DNA of 64,000 nucleotides from Ignelater luminosus (taxonomy: Eukaryota; Arthropoda; Insecta; Coleoptera; Elateridae), in contig VTPC01004454.1 in NCBI GenBank assembly GCA_011009095.1, positions 211,218 through 275,217 on the forward strand, read 5' to 3'. A program made the position numbers and the translations under genes. Under the pieces are notes generated by a model. The model did not search any database and was not told the origin of the DNA. It saw nothing but the letters and a program-made list of their open reading frames with translations. Positions 35,175 to 47,755 of this stretch are shown here, one piece after another. Within the stretch, counting starts at the first letter, position 1. Each line of letters opens with the position of its first letter.

Positions 35175-36880
35175 CTGGCCCAACTTAGAGTTCCTACATA
35201 ATAATTATAACTACAAGAGTTGGGACATGTGCAACCAGAAATCAAAACCACTTGATTTTAATAGCATTTGTTTTGAATGTTTTAATTTTAGTATGACATG
35301 TAAGTGAATGTCAAATAAATTATGAAACGGCCAATTTACGGTTATATTTATTAAGAAAATTGTAATAACAGTCAAGAAAACATGTTAAAACTAGGAAATA
35401 AACTTTGAATATAAAGAGGAAAGGAAATACTAATAAATTATTAACTAGGAATATTAGGAAAACAAGTTTGCATGGGCATGCTATGTGCCTGGGCAAATAG
35501 CTTCATTTTTCATTTATTTGCTAAATAACCAGATAAATGTAATTGAAACAGGCAAATAGTATCTAACTAAATGATTTTTAGGCACATGTAAGTAAATAAA
35601 TGTTGTTTTATAAATAAAAATAACTGTATTTCCAATTTATACCACGGGTAACATAGAGTGTAAAAGCATTAATTAATCTATTTTATATTACGATAGAACA
35701 CTAAACCAAATGCAAAAATGAAAAAGAGCAGAATTTTGAGTATAATTTATTAAATTTAAGGTCAAGAATTTAAATTTTAAGATAGTATTATCTAACATCA
35801 ATGTGCTAAAAGCTGGGTTAGAACCTCAAATATCATGTATTATTAATATATTATTTCTTGTTTTAGGTTAACAAATAGAAGATAATTTAAGAACATGGTC
35901 TAAGAATTTTAATAATAAACACATTTAAAGTATTTTGAATAAAGGAAGGTGACCTTCCGAAAAGTAAAAATTTGGTTACGACTTCTACTTATATCAAGAT
36001 TTTTCAATAAGATTACTATAAATGGTCCCAGTGACTATAAACAAAAAGAATAACTTTATTTTATTTCGTATATTTGTATAATAGCTAATAACAGTATAAA
36101 AAAAATATATTTCTGATATCAGTATGAAACTGTTAAATACACATAATCTTAATGATAAGCCGAATGTTGTTTGCCCAACAACGGTTCTGCCGAAAACTAT
36201 TTGCCCAGGAAAACAGTGTTTAAATAGAATGTTATTTGCCCAAGCAGTTAATATTTTTCCAGAAAAAAGCTGTTGTGTACACAATTATTTACTTGTGACA
36301 TATACGCCAATATTAGATACAAATACCTACATAAATGTTTTAATTGTTTGTCTCATTGCAACACTTTTATTTGCATGCTGGTGTTTTTAGAGTTTTCTTA
36401 TAGTCTGCTTAATTTCTGCTCTTATCAATTCTGTAACTGTGTAAGTAATGAATCTATTGAGTTTTGGCTTTATATTGTGGCACCTCGTATATTTTTGGAT
36501 CTTTGTTATTCTTCAAAACTTTTATTTATTTTCCTCATCTACTTTAATTTAATTTTTTCTTACTTGATAAAATTTTGCAATTCTAATTCTGTTCAGTAGC
36601 ATACTAAAAGTTAAGTAATGCAGGAATCATGTCGTATTTCAATATCTTTCCCTTGTTTATTAATACACCAACCTTGAGTTAAATGTTTACTACTACATAA
36701 TTTACTATCCATGTTATGTTTTAATTCTGTTAGATTTTGCTATTATTTACCCAAACTTTTCTTAATTTTTCATTCGGATAATTAAAAAAACGAGTATTTT
36801 ATGAACCATGATATCTGGTTCCAACTTAAGTCCTAACTCTTCCAACAATATACATAGGAACTTTAGCCTAAATTAGGATT
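35175..36880. repeat. duplicated unit, copy 1 (~1.7 kb)
   Basis: It shares long collinear similarity with 37105-38825, roughly 80-90 percent by eye. It starts with AGAGTTCCTA(C/T)ATAATA and ACCAGAAATCAAAACCACTT and ends GATATCTGGTTCC, then CCTAACTCTTC and TAGGAACT, so its ends are inverted copies. Internally CCTGGGCAAATA (35485-35500) reappears inverted near 36199. No ORF is shared between the copies. Confidence 0.75.
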
Positions 36881-37104
36881 CCTATTTAATAATCATTAAA
36901 CTTTCAGTTCCCAGGAGGCTATGGAAGAAAAAATTATGTCTTAGCTTATTCTGTAAAATCATCTGTCAAATTGACAGTTTGCATTAGAAACAAAAAAATC
37001 ATCAGTTTATAGGCTATGTGTTGGCATGCATTGTGTCTAAGCTACACCGTATGGAAAAATTTCATAGCCTACTGGGAAGTGAAATTTTAATGATCGCATG
37101 TTAT

Positions 37105-38825
37105 ATGGAACCAGAAATCAAAACCACTTGATTTTAATAGCACTTGTTTTGAATTTTTTGACTAGCATGACAAGTTTGACAAGCAACTTATGAAACATCA
37201 AATCTAAAGTTACATTAAAAAAATTGCAATAACAATCAGAAAAACATGTTAAAACTAGGAGATAAACTTTGAATGTAAAGAGGAAAAGAAATAACTGATA
37301 GATTATTAAATAGTTTTAGCAAGCAAAACAGCTTTTACAAGGACATTTTATCTGCCTGGGCAAATAATGTCATTTTTTCATTAAATTGCTAAATGGCGGT
37401 AAATATTATTGAAAAACACAAATAGTATCTACCTAAATGATCTTTAGGTACATGTAAGTAAATAAATGTTGTTTTATAAAATAGAAATAGTTGTATTTTT
37501 GGTTAATATACCTCTTGTGGTATAGAATGTAAAAACATTAATTAATCTATTTTATATTACAATAGATTACTAAACTAAATACAAAAATGAAAAAGAGCAA
37601 AATGTTAAGTATATTTTATTTAATTCAAGATCAATAATTTAAATTTTAAGGAAGCGTAAAACATTAATGTACTAAAAGATAGGTTAGAATCTTGAATACC
37701 ATGTGTAATGCACATTATTAATGTATTACTTCTTGTTTTAGGTTTTAAGTGGAAGATAATTCAAGAATACGTTCTAAGAATTTTAATAGTAAACACATTA
37801 AATGTATGTATTTTGAATAAAGGAAGGTGACCTGAAACGTAAAAAGTACTAAAATTGGTTTTGATTTCAACTTGCATTGAAATTTTCTAATAAAATTACC
37901 TTAAATATTCCCAGTGACTAAACAAACTAGAAGTAATAACTTTATTTAGTATATTTGTACAATAGCTAATAACAGTATAAAAAACTTAAATACTTCTGAT
38001 ATCAGTGTGAAACTGTTAAATACACATAACCTCAATAATAGGCTGAATGCTGTTTGTTTAGTAACGGTTGTGTCGGATACTATTTGCCCAGGAAGATAGT
38101 GTTTCAATAGAAATAAATGTTATTATTCGCCCAAGCAGATAATATTTTTCCAAGGAGAAGCTGTTTTCCTACAATTATTTACTAGTGACATATGCACCAA
38201 TATTAGATACAAATAAATTTTTGTTTATGTGATTGCGATACCTTTATTTGCATGTTGGTGTTTTTATTATTTCTGCTTAATTCTTGCTCTATCAATTGTA
38301 ACTGTATAAATAATGAATCTATTGATAAGCTTCGTGTGTATATTGTGGCGTCTGGAATATTTGGTTCTTGAGCCTTGGTTATCACTTATTAACTAGAAAT
38401 TTTGTTATTTTTCAAAACTTTTATTTATTTCTCTCATTTACCTGAATTTTCTTATTTGAGAAGATATTCCAGTTTTCATTCTGTTCAGTAGTATACTGAA
38501 AAGTTAAATAATTTAGGAATCATGTTGTATTTCAATATCTTTCTCTTTTTTATTAATCCACTGATATTTAGTAAAATGCTTATTACTGCATAATTTACTA
38601 CCTATGTTACACTTTTTAATTTTGTCAAATTATTTATCCAAACTTTTTTTCATTTTTCGTTTAGATAATTAAAAACAATAAATGTCAAAATGCAAGTGAT
38701 TTAAATTTGAAATTAAAAAGAAAAACGAGCATTCCATGATATCTGGTTCCAACCAATCAGAATGGATAACCAATATGTCCTAACTCTTCTATATTATATA
38801 GGAACTCTAGCCCAAATTCAGTTGT
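37105..38825. repeat. duplicated unit, copy 2 (~1.7 kb)
   Basis: It is a direct repeat of 35175-36880 after a 225-bp unrelated spacer. It lacks the outermost 60 bp on the left that copy 1 has, but keeps the right terminus. Small indels and substitutions are scattered throughout, so the duplication is not recent. Confidence 0.75.
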
Positions 38826-39534
38826 AAAAATCGTTTTCTCGATAACAGAAAGAGATAAGCGAACCTCACTTGCGGATTTGTAAATAGGAAACTCATACAA
38901 AATGGTAAAAATACCAAACATTTACCGATTGCAATGAAATTTAAGTATGTGTTAGGTAGAAACTTCTAAACAAGATTAGTCTAGGTGCAGTTTGATCCTC
39001 TTGTATTTCTTTACCATCTACCCTAGCATTTAGAGAGAGATGGGACTTTTTCTTGTTATGGTATGGTACTTCATCACTCAACATGAACCGAGTCTGGATG
39101 ATCTACAATTGTTTTTTGGTTGAGATATTTCAGAAATTTTAACCACCTTTAAGCCATCATAGTTGGCCATAACGGAAATTTTTTGCAAAATCTTTTTTTT
39201 TTTCATCAGATACTTTGAAGTATCAGCTACAAAAAAGCGTTTTGAATGTATCCCTAAAACAGCCTACTTGATTGTCAAATTTATAATAAACCAGCGAAAC
39301 TCAACTATTTTAAAACAGTTGAAGATAGCATGGTAAAAGGGTGTCTACCAATATCATTTCATATCCTGAACATGAATTGCAAATATTGATGTTCACGAGT
39401 TCTGCATGAAAAACCTCAAAAAGATATAAAGAAATCGGGTAACTCACATTATGAACGTTGAACTCAGAAAAACAGCGCTTATTTGACCTAACCTAATAAA
39501 AACGAATCGATAAAAGCAGAGTTTACATAGTAGG

Positions 39535-39775
39535 TACGATTTAATATTCTGTATTTAAGGTTAGGTTTTTGACATATGAAGTGTCATTATCTGACATGTT
39601 ATATTAGAAATCTGAAAACTAATGTCAATGTCAAATGACATTTATTATACATAAATGAGAACAAGCATGCAATTTGACTAATCAGAGCAGTGATCATGTG
39701 ACAATTAAGCAATTATGTTTTCTAATTTAACTATCAAGCTTTGATGAATGAATAAAAGTGGAATTCCTTGGGGAT
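39535..39775 (-). repeat. dispersed repeat family, copy C
   Basis: It is the reverse complement of 14345-14590: TTAGGTTTTTGACAT, ATTAGAAATCTGAAAACTAA, GAGAACAAGCATGCAATTTG and ATCATGTGACAATTAAGCAA. Both ends extend past copy A. Confidence 0.7.
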
Positions 39776-39944
39776 TGGTCATACATTACTGATTTTCCTT
39801 GAAAAATCTCACTTCAGAATTTTGCAGTTGCACTGTGTTATCAGCATGTTTTATAAAATGATACTTTGTTTTAATCTGTCAGTGTATAAATTGCAAAAGT
39901 TTTTTTAATTTGCTATTTTGACTGCATGTGGTGGGGACTTTTAC

Positions 39945-40035
39945 TTCTATCTTGTTTCCATTAATAGGCAATTTCACTAATACTCTTTCTAACTAATGCA
40001 ATGTTCAATCTACCTACTAGATGTAGACTGATCTG
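39945..40035 (-). repeat. right member of the 80-bp inverted pair
   Basis: Inverted match to 32845-32930 (CTTCTATCTTGTTTCCA, AACTAATGCAATGTTCAATC, CTACCTACTAGATG). The interval between the pair contains the fold-back element, the 1.7-kb duplication and repeat copy C. Confidence 0.55.
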
Positions 40036-43000
40036 TATAAGAAAATACATTACTTTATTTTATCTTCTCACACTGGAGAAAAACCTTGAGAATCTGATGA
40101 CTTCTACACGTTCAAAATTGTTTTGAGTACTTGGAATTATAATTATAGAAACCAATTATCTGGTTTTCAAACTGATGGGCACCACTGAAGCACATACATT
40201 ATTAAAATAAATTATGATGTTTAAAAAGATAAAGTAAACAGTGGACTTGCCAAAATAATGAAATAAAGATAAAATCTTTACTAGATATTATGCTATATTA
40301 CAATTGAAGAAATCTATTTAAAAAGTATGATTAGATGTAATTGCTGTGAAGTAAAGTAAATAGAATAAAAAATAAAATGGGAAAATTAACATTTTACTGC
40401 AGGCAAAGCAGAGCTTTGCAGAACATTTCTATCTAACTGTCATTGTGGGTTTTTAGAAAAGCTTAGTACAGTGCTTTTAGTAACTTGTCAAATTATACCT
40501 GTCATCGCATGTCATTAAGTCTTATTTTATCTATGATTTCTATCAGTTGCACATTGTTTCTGGCAAGTGACAATCACAACCTATTATTCAAATGTGGAGA
40601 CGTATAATTTTTTAAATATGATGACGCAATGTAGTGTAATATATCATAAAAACATGAAAAAACTTCAGTGTCATTTCATCCATTTTCTAAAAATTATAAA
40701 TCAAGAGCGAAGTGAGAATAAGATTTCTTGATTTCACTCAACTTGAAACAGACAATGTTTTTTAGGAAAAGAATTTTTATACCTCCCAAACTGAATTTAG
40801 AAAAACTAGTGAAGTCTTGTCCAATTCACTTCATTGTACATCTTTGGATTAAACATTTTTTGAATAAAACTCAATTTTATTTCACATGATAGTTTGTGAC
40901 ACTGACACTGATCTTGACCTTGACCTTAAACTGAAGATAGCAACAACTGGAAACTGAATCTGCTGTTTCCAATGCATTTCATCTCTCTCTACAAGAAAAA
41001 AAGTGTATTAGGCATCTAGACATTCATAACAAGCTATAATGTTATACTATAGAGTTGTATATTTTCAAGCGGTGCCAGTGTAAGTAATGAAATTATATAT
41101 ACAAGCAAATGCATTTTAAATACATGATTGAAGGATGTTGGTAATTTCCTAAAGTGAGAATAATAAGTAGGTTAGAGAAGAATGTGTGGTTAAAAATCAT
41201 TTTTCATAAAAATCAGTATGAACGCAATGAACTGGAAGTCACGGCAGAAATATATATGTAGAGAGAGAGATCAACTAAACAATTTCTTGCCTGCATAATA
41301 AGATTGCAGGTAGTAATAATTATTAGCATTGTTGGTTTGAATTGAAAATTCCACATTAAATGTAGAAGTAAACACTACAAATGCATATTAGAAAATAAAT
41401 ATTTACCCAAACAAATATCGATAAAAAATATTTATCTTAGATATCATAATTTTTAAATATTGCATAGTTAATAAATAGATGTTTGTTGGATAAGTAAGGT
41501 TTTGTCGTCTCTATTTACTAGCAGAAATTGTTGTCATGTGATGTGGAAAGAAGCTTTGTGATCATTTCAAAATTACTATATTCATTTTTTGATTTAGAAC
41601 ATTTAAGAAAACAAGTTTGTAGGATATCCCTTTTTTATGCAGAATGACTAATATTAACCTCCGAGATTAAAGCAATGAAAGACTGTATCATTTTGAATGA
41701 CGATGCTAAAATTGACAATAATAGTTGTTATTTGTGTAAAAAGATAATTTAATAATTTAACATCGAGTCAATTGAATTTTGATTGGTTTGCATTCAGTTA
41801 GACGAGTTAGTGTTGTTAAACTTGCTGCCAACTTCAAGGACCTCTTGAAAGTTTAACGCAGCTTGTCAATTTTAATAATCTTAGTTCCTGTTTTTATTAA
41901 ATACTTTTAAATTAAAAAGGATTTATAATCGTTCAAGTTTGCTGCTGTGCTTATTTATTCTTTGTTTTTCTTTTTTAATAATAAAGGTTTTGTTCTGTAT
42001 CAATTAAGGCAACATAATTCTTTTTCATTTTTGTGTTAATGAAACAATAACTATTGATTTGACTATTTTAACTGTTAAATTTATAAATTAATTTTATTTC
42101 AAAAGTTATCGCTTTAATGTGATTTTAATTCATTTATAACAATCCTAGAAAATTAATAATTAGAAATTGACATCTTTTAAATATTGATAATAAAATGAAT
42201 CCAATTATTCATAAGGTTACTATAAATATTCATTTGATACAGTTACTATGTATTATCAAATTTATGATAAGATTTCTAAGAGGAATTTTATTCATATGTG
42301 GTAGTTATTATAGTAAACAGTAAACAATTCACAGTAAATAACATTAAGAAAAAAAATGTGATTGAACTTGATATTATCCTTTAGGCATTTTATTTACTCA
42401 AAAACCAAGATAATACAATGTTTTCTTTTCAATATTTTTCCCGATAAAGAATACTTGTAGTAATTGATTGCTAATTGAGCCGTATCAATTTATTTAAGTG
42501 AAATCTTCACATGTATAAGGTTGTTCATCTTTAGATTTTGATGAATTATTACATTGTAGTGATTGTGACATTGTTGTTGTAATTGGTCGTATTTCTATAG
42601 TAAAACGAATGCATAAGATATCATTTATAATTTAAGGTTATCACATAATGGAATCACCTTGCATGGTTATTGGTAACAATGGTATACGTAATTATAATTT
42701 TTTAGTTCCACTGCTAACAGTAAGCTAAAAACAGATAATAAAACTTACTTTTCATAAACGCTTTTAAAAATAGCATTTTTTTTATTGCTTATTTGTTGTT
42801 GATTTAATTTATAACTATTCGGGAAATATACTAAAGTGTTATTGAACTTACATTACAGGCAATTTTCTTTGATTAGATCACATGAAAAAAATAACAAGAT
42901 AGATAGTCACTTAAATAAACAAATATCTTAAAAAGCTATAACTTTGTAACGAGTTATTTCCCAATATTTTCTATGATTTAATCTGATAAATTAAATGATT

Positions 43001-43120
43001 GATTTTTCATTGACTACTTGTAAATTTATCAAGTGTAAGATTTATTACGTGTAGAAATAAATAAAAGTGTGAAGGTTACTGTATAAGTCGGACTAATATT
43101 TTCTTTGTTTTATTTTTCAG
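40036..43120. other. gene-free stretch upstream of the ZIP coding exons
   Basis: AT-rich DNA without coding sequence, obvious TE coding remains or palindromic arms. It presumably belongs to the long first intron. Confidence 0.35.
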
Positions 43121-43126
43121 AATATT

Positions 43127-45805
43127 ATGGCAAAACACTTTATATCAGTTTGCATATTTTGCTTTCTCTGTGCGACACATTCACCATGTGAATCTCATGT
43201 AGAAACAAATCACAACAATGCATCGAACCACAAATCGAATATACCATTTGCAGAAGCAGATGCACCACCTGCCTTACCATCGGATCAAGATAGTCCAGAG
43301 AATGGGATACACGCAAATGCAAATGTCCTCGGTCATAATTTAAGTGCAGAACATTTTTTATTCAATAATAATAATATTAATAATAGTAGTAGTCATAAGC
43401 TTAATCGCATTAAAAGGAGCAGTGATGGAGTTACTCATATCTGGAAAAATAATAGTAATAGTAGTAATAATTCTAGTAATAGTAATAGTAGTAGTAATAA
43501 TGAGCACGAGGAGGAGGAGAAATATATAAAGAAGATATTTGCGAAATATGGGGATGGAAAAACTATGACAATGGAAGGCTTTGAAAAGTTGTTAAATCAG
43601 CTGGATCTCATGTCACAAGTTCTTCATAATAAAATTGATCCTCTACTTTCGCTTAAGAATCTTGCAGCTTTAATTTCACATGAGACTGAAAATATGACTG
43701 ATACTAATGTTACAGTAAGTATATTTTATAATCACTATAGATTAATAGATTAAACTGTTTACATACACACTGTGTTTAGAAAGATTACTACAACATCTAG
43801 AAGTGATTAATTGGTATTACAGTTTTTTCAAAATTCATTGTGAGATTTCATATTCTTTAAATGTAATTTAACATATAAGGAGAATTCTTTAATAAATATT
43901 CTTTTGTTTCAGTGTTTAAATCGAGAGGAACTAGTAGGTACTATAAAAGCTTCTAAAGACGTATCAAATCCCACATCTAGCAATACCATAGATGACAAAA
44001 CACTACAGAAAGCTTGTCCGGCAATACTTTACAGTATAATAGCAGGTTCATGTTTGAACAAAGATGCATCATCCCATTTACATTTAGTTGAAGCTTCCCT
44101 TCCCTCACCACCAAATAGCATTCCTGCTTCCGTATGGCTCTATTCACTTTTGGCTGTTGTGGCGATCAGTGCGTGTGGTGTATTAGGTCTTGCTGTCATA
44201 CCGGTGATGCAAAAACGATACTACCAACCACTGCTACAGTTCTTAGTTGCTTTAGCTGTTGGCACACTTGCTGGTGATGCATTCTTACATTTGTTGCCAC
44301 ATGCAATGAGCAACAATCATGAACATTCACGACACAATGATCCTTCACATGTTCATACTAATGGACAAGATGGAAATCATGATGAGAATATGTGGAAAGG
44401 TTTTGTGGCCATGATGGGACTAATCCTGTTTTTTGTGGTAGAGAGGATTATTGTTCTTATAGCTAAGTGGAGGAAAGAGAGGCAGTTGAAACATAAGGTA
44501 TGTATAATTGAAAGAGAATTTAATATTTATGAGCCATTAAAAGTCATTGTCAAGATTTGTTTACAAATATGAGAGATCACAGATTTAAACTTGAATTTTT
44601 AAACTCAATTATCCTCATTAGCAGACTGTAATGGTACCAATTCTGAATTAAATTAGTTTTATTTTTTATTCTGCATTTTAAAGTATATATACCAATATAG
44701 TTATGTTCTTAGTCTCTCAATTAGTTCGAGATTAACTAAATTTCTTCGAATTTAAGATAGCAGGTTAATAAATATGCGAATGTTTTAGCTTCCCAAAATG
44801 AAAGTGATGAAAGAAGGCCTTCAACCGTCAAGTACTGGTGAAAAGCAATGCAAACACAAATACAGTTCCATTCCATACTGCTACGATGCCATTGCTATGA
44901 TAGATAAAAATCGTAAGTTTGCATTTAATAGTTTTATTTCTAATTTAATTCTTGTCTGTTTATCAGATACTAAAGAAGATTACCCTGTATTTCGGTTACT
45001 TGGTGGGCAAGATAGCAATATTCAAGCACATAACGATACTGCAACCACGACCTTTTTTGATTTGGATTCATCGGAAGTGCAGCCTTTTAAAAAATCAAAT
45101 TCAGCTTGTAATAAAGTGGAGACAAATCAGAATATGACTGAATGCCCTAGTGAATTAACTGCTTCGAATTGTACAGAAGTCAATAAAATGTTAGGATCAG
45201 AAAGTGAAAAAGATGATACTAACAGCGTAGAATATACTGTGATTTTGAGGGAACACGAAAACCGACATCATGGACATTCGCATGCTCATGGGCATGTCCA
45301 TGCTGCCCCTAAAAATATGTCTTCAGTTGCGTGGATGGTTATTATGGGTGACGGCCTACATAATTTTACAGACGGAATGGCAATAGGTGCAGCATTTTCT
45401 GGTAGCATTGCTGGTGGATTTTCAACAGCTGTTGCTGTATTTTGTCATGAATTGCCACATGAATTAGGTGATTTTGCAATGTTATTAAAAGCTGGAATGA
45501 GTATGAAGCAAGCTCTATTTTATAATGTTCTGTCAAGTGTATTATGTTTAATGGGTAATGTCTTTGGAGTGTGGTTGGGTAATACAGAATATGCAAGTTC
45601 TTGGGTATTTGCGGTTGCTGCTGGCACATTCATTTACATTGCCCTTGTGGACATGATTCCTGAATTATCAAGCGGGCATGAGGATGATGGAACTTTCTTC
45701 CAGTGTGTGTTACAGCTAACTGGTTTACTTGTAGGTTTTGGTATAATGACTTTTATTGCTTTATATGAACACGATTTAAAAACTATGTTTCATGAACCTT
45801 TGTAA
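43127..45805 (+). CDS. foi: ZIP zinc transporter, LIV-1 subfamily (foi/ZIP6/ZIP10-like)
   Basis: Coding exons are 43127-43714, 43913-44497, 44789-44912 and 44967-45805; phases join and give about 711 aa. The protein imports Zn2+ (and related divalent ions) across a membrane. Visible in order: a signal peptide (MAKHFISVCIFCFLC), an Asn/Ser-homopolymeric ectodomain with NRIKRSS, the LIV-1 CPAIL motif (KACPAILYS), TM1-TM3 from about residue 257, a His-rich loop (HHGHSHAHGHVHA), GDGLHNFTDGMAIGAAF in TM4, and CHELPHELGDFAMLL (the HELPHE metal site) in TM5. FAVAAGTFIYIALVDMIPE and a last helix before EHDLKTMFHEPL follow. The CHELP form and CPAIL fit the ZIP6/ZIP10/foi branch, so the symbol is by similarity. 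The start ATG lies six bases after an acceptor, so the 5'UTR is spliced. The 54-nt intron at 44913-44966 is in frame and stop-free. Confidence 0.9.
44913..44966 (+). other. 54-nt in-frame intron of the ZIP gene (possible exitron)
   Basis: GTAAGT donor and a pyrimidine-rich TTTATCAG acceptor. Its length is a multiple of three and it has no stop, so retention would add 18 residues (FNSFISNLILVCLS-type, hydrophobic) to the cytosolic loop. The non-polar content unlike its surroundings favours removal by splicing. Confidence 0.6.
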
Positions 45806-46200
45806 TTGTATATTTATTTTGTTATTTTGTATGCTGCCTACTTAATATTTTAAGGCTTTATGTATTTTCTGCCTAAAAATAAGTTTTCGTTTCTATTTAA
45901 AGAATGGTTAAAGAAAACTATATATACCAATCAAGTATTAAATGTCAAGCAGCTATGCAACACATTTTTTTGTAAAATTAGAAATTCTTAAAGCGTGTTT
46001 ATTATTTTTTTATAGACATGTAGAAAGAAAAACTTAATTGTAATTGTAAAAACAATTGTGTAATATATTTGTTCCTTTTTAAAATTAGTATAAAAAAAAT
46101 CATTTTATTCATACACTTTTTATATAAATAATTCATTCTATCATTTGTTTATAACATTAAATTATTTCTCACCTTCAGGTTGTAATAAAAACTATGGTAA
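45806..46200 (+). other. 3'UTR of the ZIP gene (approximate)
   Basis: AT-rich sequence after the stop; an AATAAA at about 46184 could end the transcript. The precise end is not visible. Confidence 0.4.
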
Positions 46201-46529
46201 TGCTATCATTTAGACAAACAAATCTATTTTTAAACTAGCTTCTTAGTATTTGTTTTTTTCATGCACCTGTTATTGATTTTTTGCACGCTTTGTAATAGTG
46301 TGGTGATTTAAAGTTGATTTTACTTAGCATAACCAATATACAAAGCATTTATCTTATATATAAAAAAACTTTCTTTTTGTTGTTTTTTTTCTTGTTTTAT
46401 ACTAATACTGACATTTATTACGATGTGTTGATTGTAATTATAAAAAAAAAATCATTCAAATTTGATGTGTCTGTAATTTTTTATGATTGGATTGAATAGA
46501 AAAATGTAATTAAAAGATTCCTTTTGTTT

Positions 46530-46650
46530 TATTTGTTGCCATAAGGTCAAAATAGACTGGTTGATTTTTGTTCATATTGATTAGAGTTGGTGATATTAGT
46601 GGCCATTCTCTAGGTGCCCAATCCATCTTCCTGGAATAAACAGTATTTAA
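46530..46650 (-). pseudogene. tiny transposase fragment
   Basis: The minus strand reads F-PGRWIGH-like, then WPLISP in another frame. It resembles the RWIG...WPPRSPDL block of the transposase family found in the loop at 34134-34272. Very short, frameshifted. Confidence 0.3.
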
Positions 46651-47755
46651 TAATTCCTTGCTTGTATGTACACTGCCCCAAAAAAAAGAATGGACAGAGC
46701 CAAGTGCCAGTTGTGTAGGAACCCATTCTACAACTTCACCATTACTTTCAAGCCAAGGCAGGTTCTCTGCAGCATGCCTGTCACAATTAGTTCTGCTTCA
46801 TTGAATCTCTACCTAAGCGACACTCAAAATTGTTATTTTCAATTTTTAAATAAAATTAGATGTGAAAGCTAAATATTTGTAAGCATCCTTTTCAAGGAAT
46901 GAATACAGTTAAGTCTTGAGTTAATAATTATTGAATTGGTTCAAAAGTTGTGTGAATTAGAACATTTTTTAATTAACACTAATCTTTAGATTCCAGAAAG
47001 TTTTAGTGAAGAAGGCATTAATTCATATACTAATAACTTGCAGGAGCTGAGGCTAGATTTAATAACATCTTAGTCAACCGTAATTCTATTTATTTAATAA
47101 AGAAAATAAAAGTTACAAATGTAAACAAATAAAACTTATTATGCAGATAATGATGTTTGCAACATAATAAAAAATGGTAGCTAGAGGCATGTTTGTATTA
47201 TGAGGTATAAATATAAAATACTACTACGTTATAATCGATGTATTACGTTTTTTTCCTAGTAGTAGTTATTTTCGAATAAAACGCAATAAAACTACAGAAA
47301 AATTAATAAACAATAATTATCTTTACAGAATAACACAACTGAATACAAAATTATGTAGAATAATACCATGCTTTCAGAAAAGAGTGAGTCCCACGTGATC
47401 ACAGCTGCTTAGGCAACCAAAGTTGCAAGATGGCAAGCCTGATTAATTTCCCCTCGGTAGCTTATATAGCTTAGTTGACAGCAACATAACCTCGTCAGAA
47501 AATGGAAAATGTCAATCAATGGTACTTATATGAAGCAGTATTTAAAAAGACAAAAGAATAGAATTTATTATTTGTTGTTATTTAAAAGACAGCAAACACC
47601 AGTAACTCAAGAATGAGGGTACGAAACTGAATAACAGCATTTAGTAATTTTTATTTCTTCAAACTGCTCAATGCTTTTTCTGCGAAAATGATCCTTATAT
47701 CTGTCCGGTCGATATTCGCGTGACATGTCTGAAGCTTGTATTTTACTTTATGTTA

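Noticed and set aside
36124-36599. Two overlapping ORFs in the 1.7-kb duplicated unit
   Set aside because: Not conserved in the second copy, so unlikely to be coding.
43344-43529. ORF in another frame rich in Ile/Val
   Set aside because: Out-of-frame reading of the AAT/AGT repeats that encode the Asn/Ser tract of the ZIP protein.
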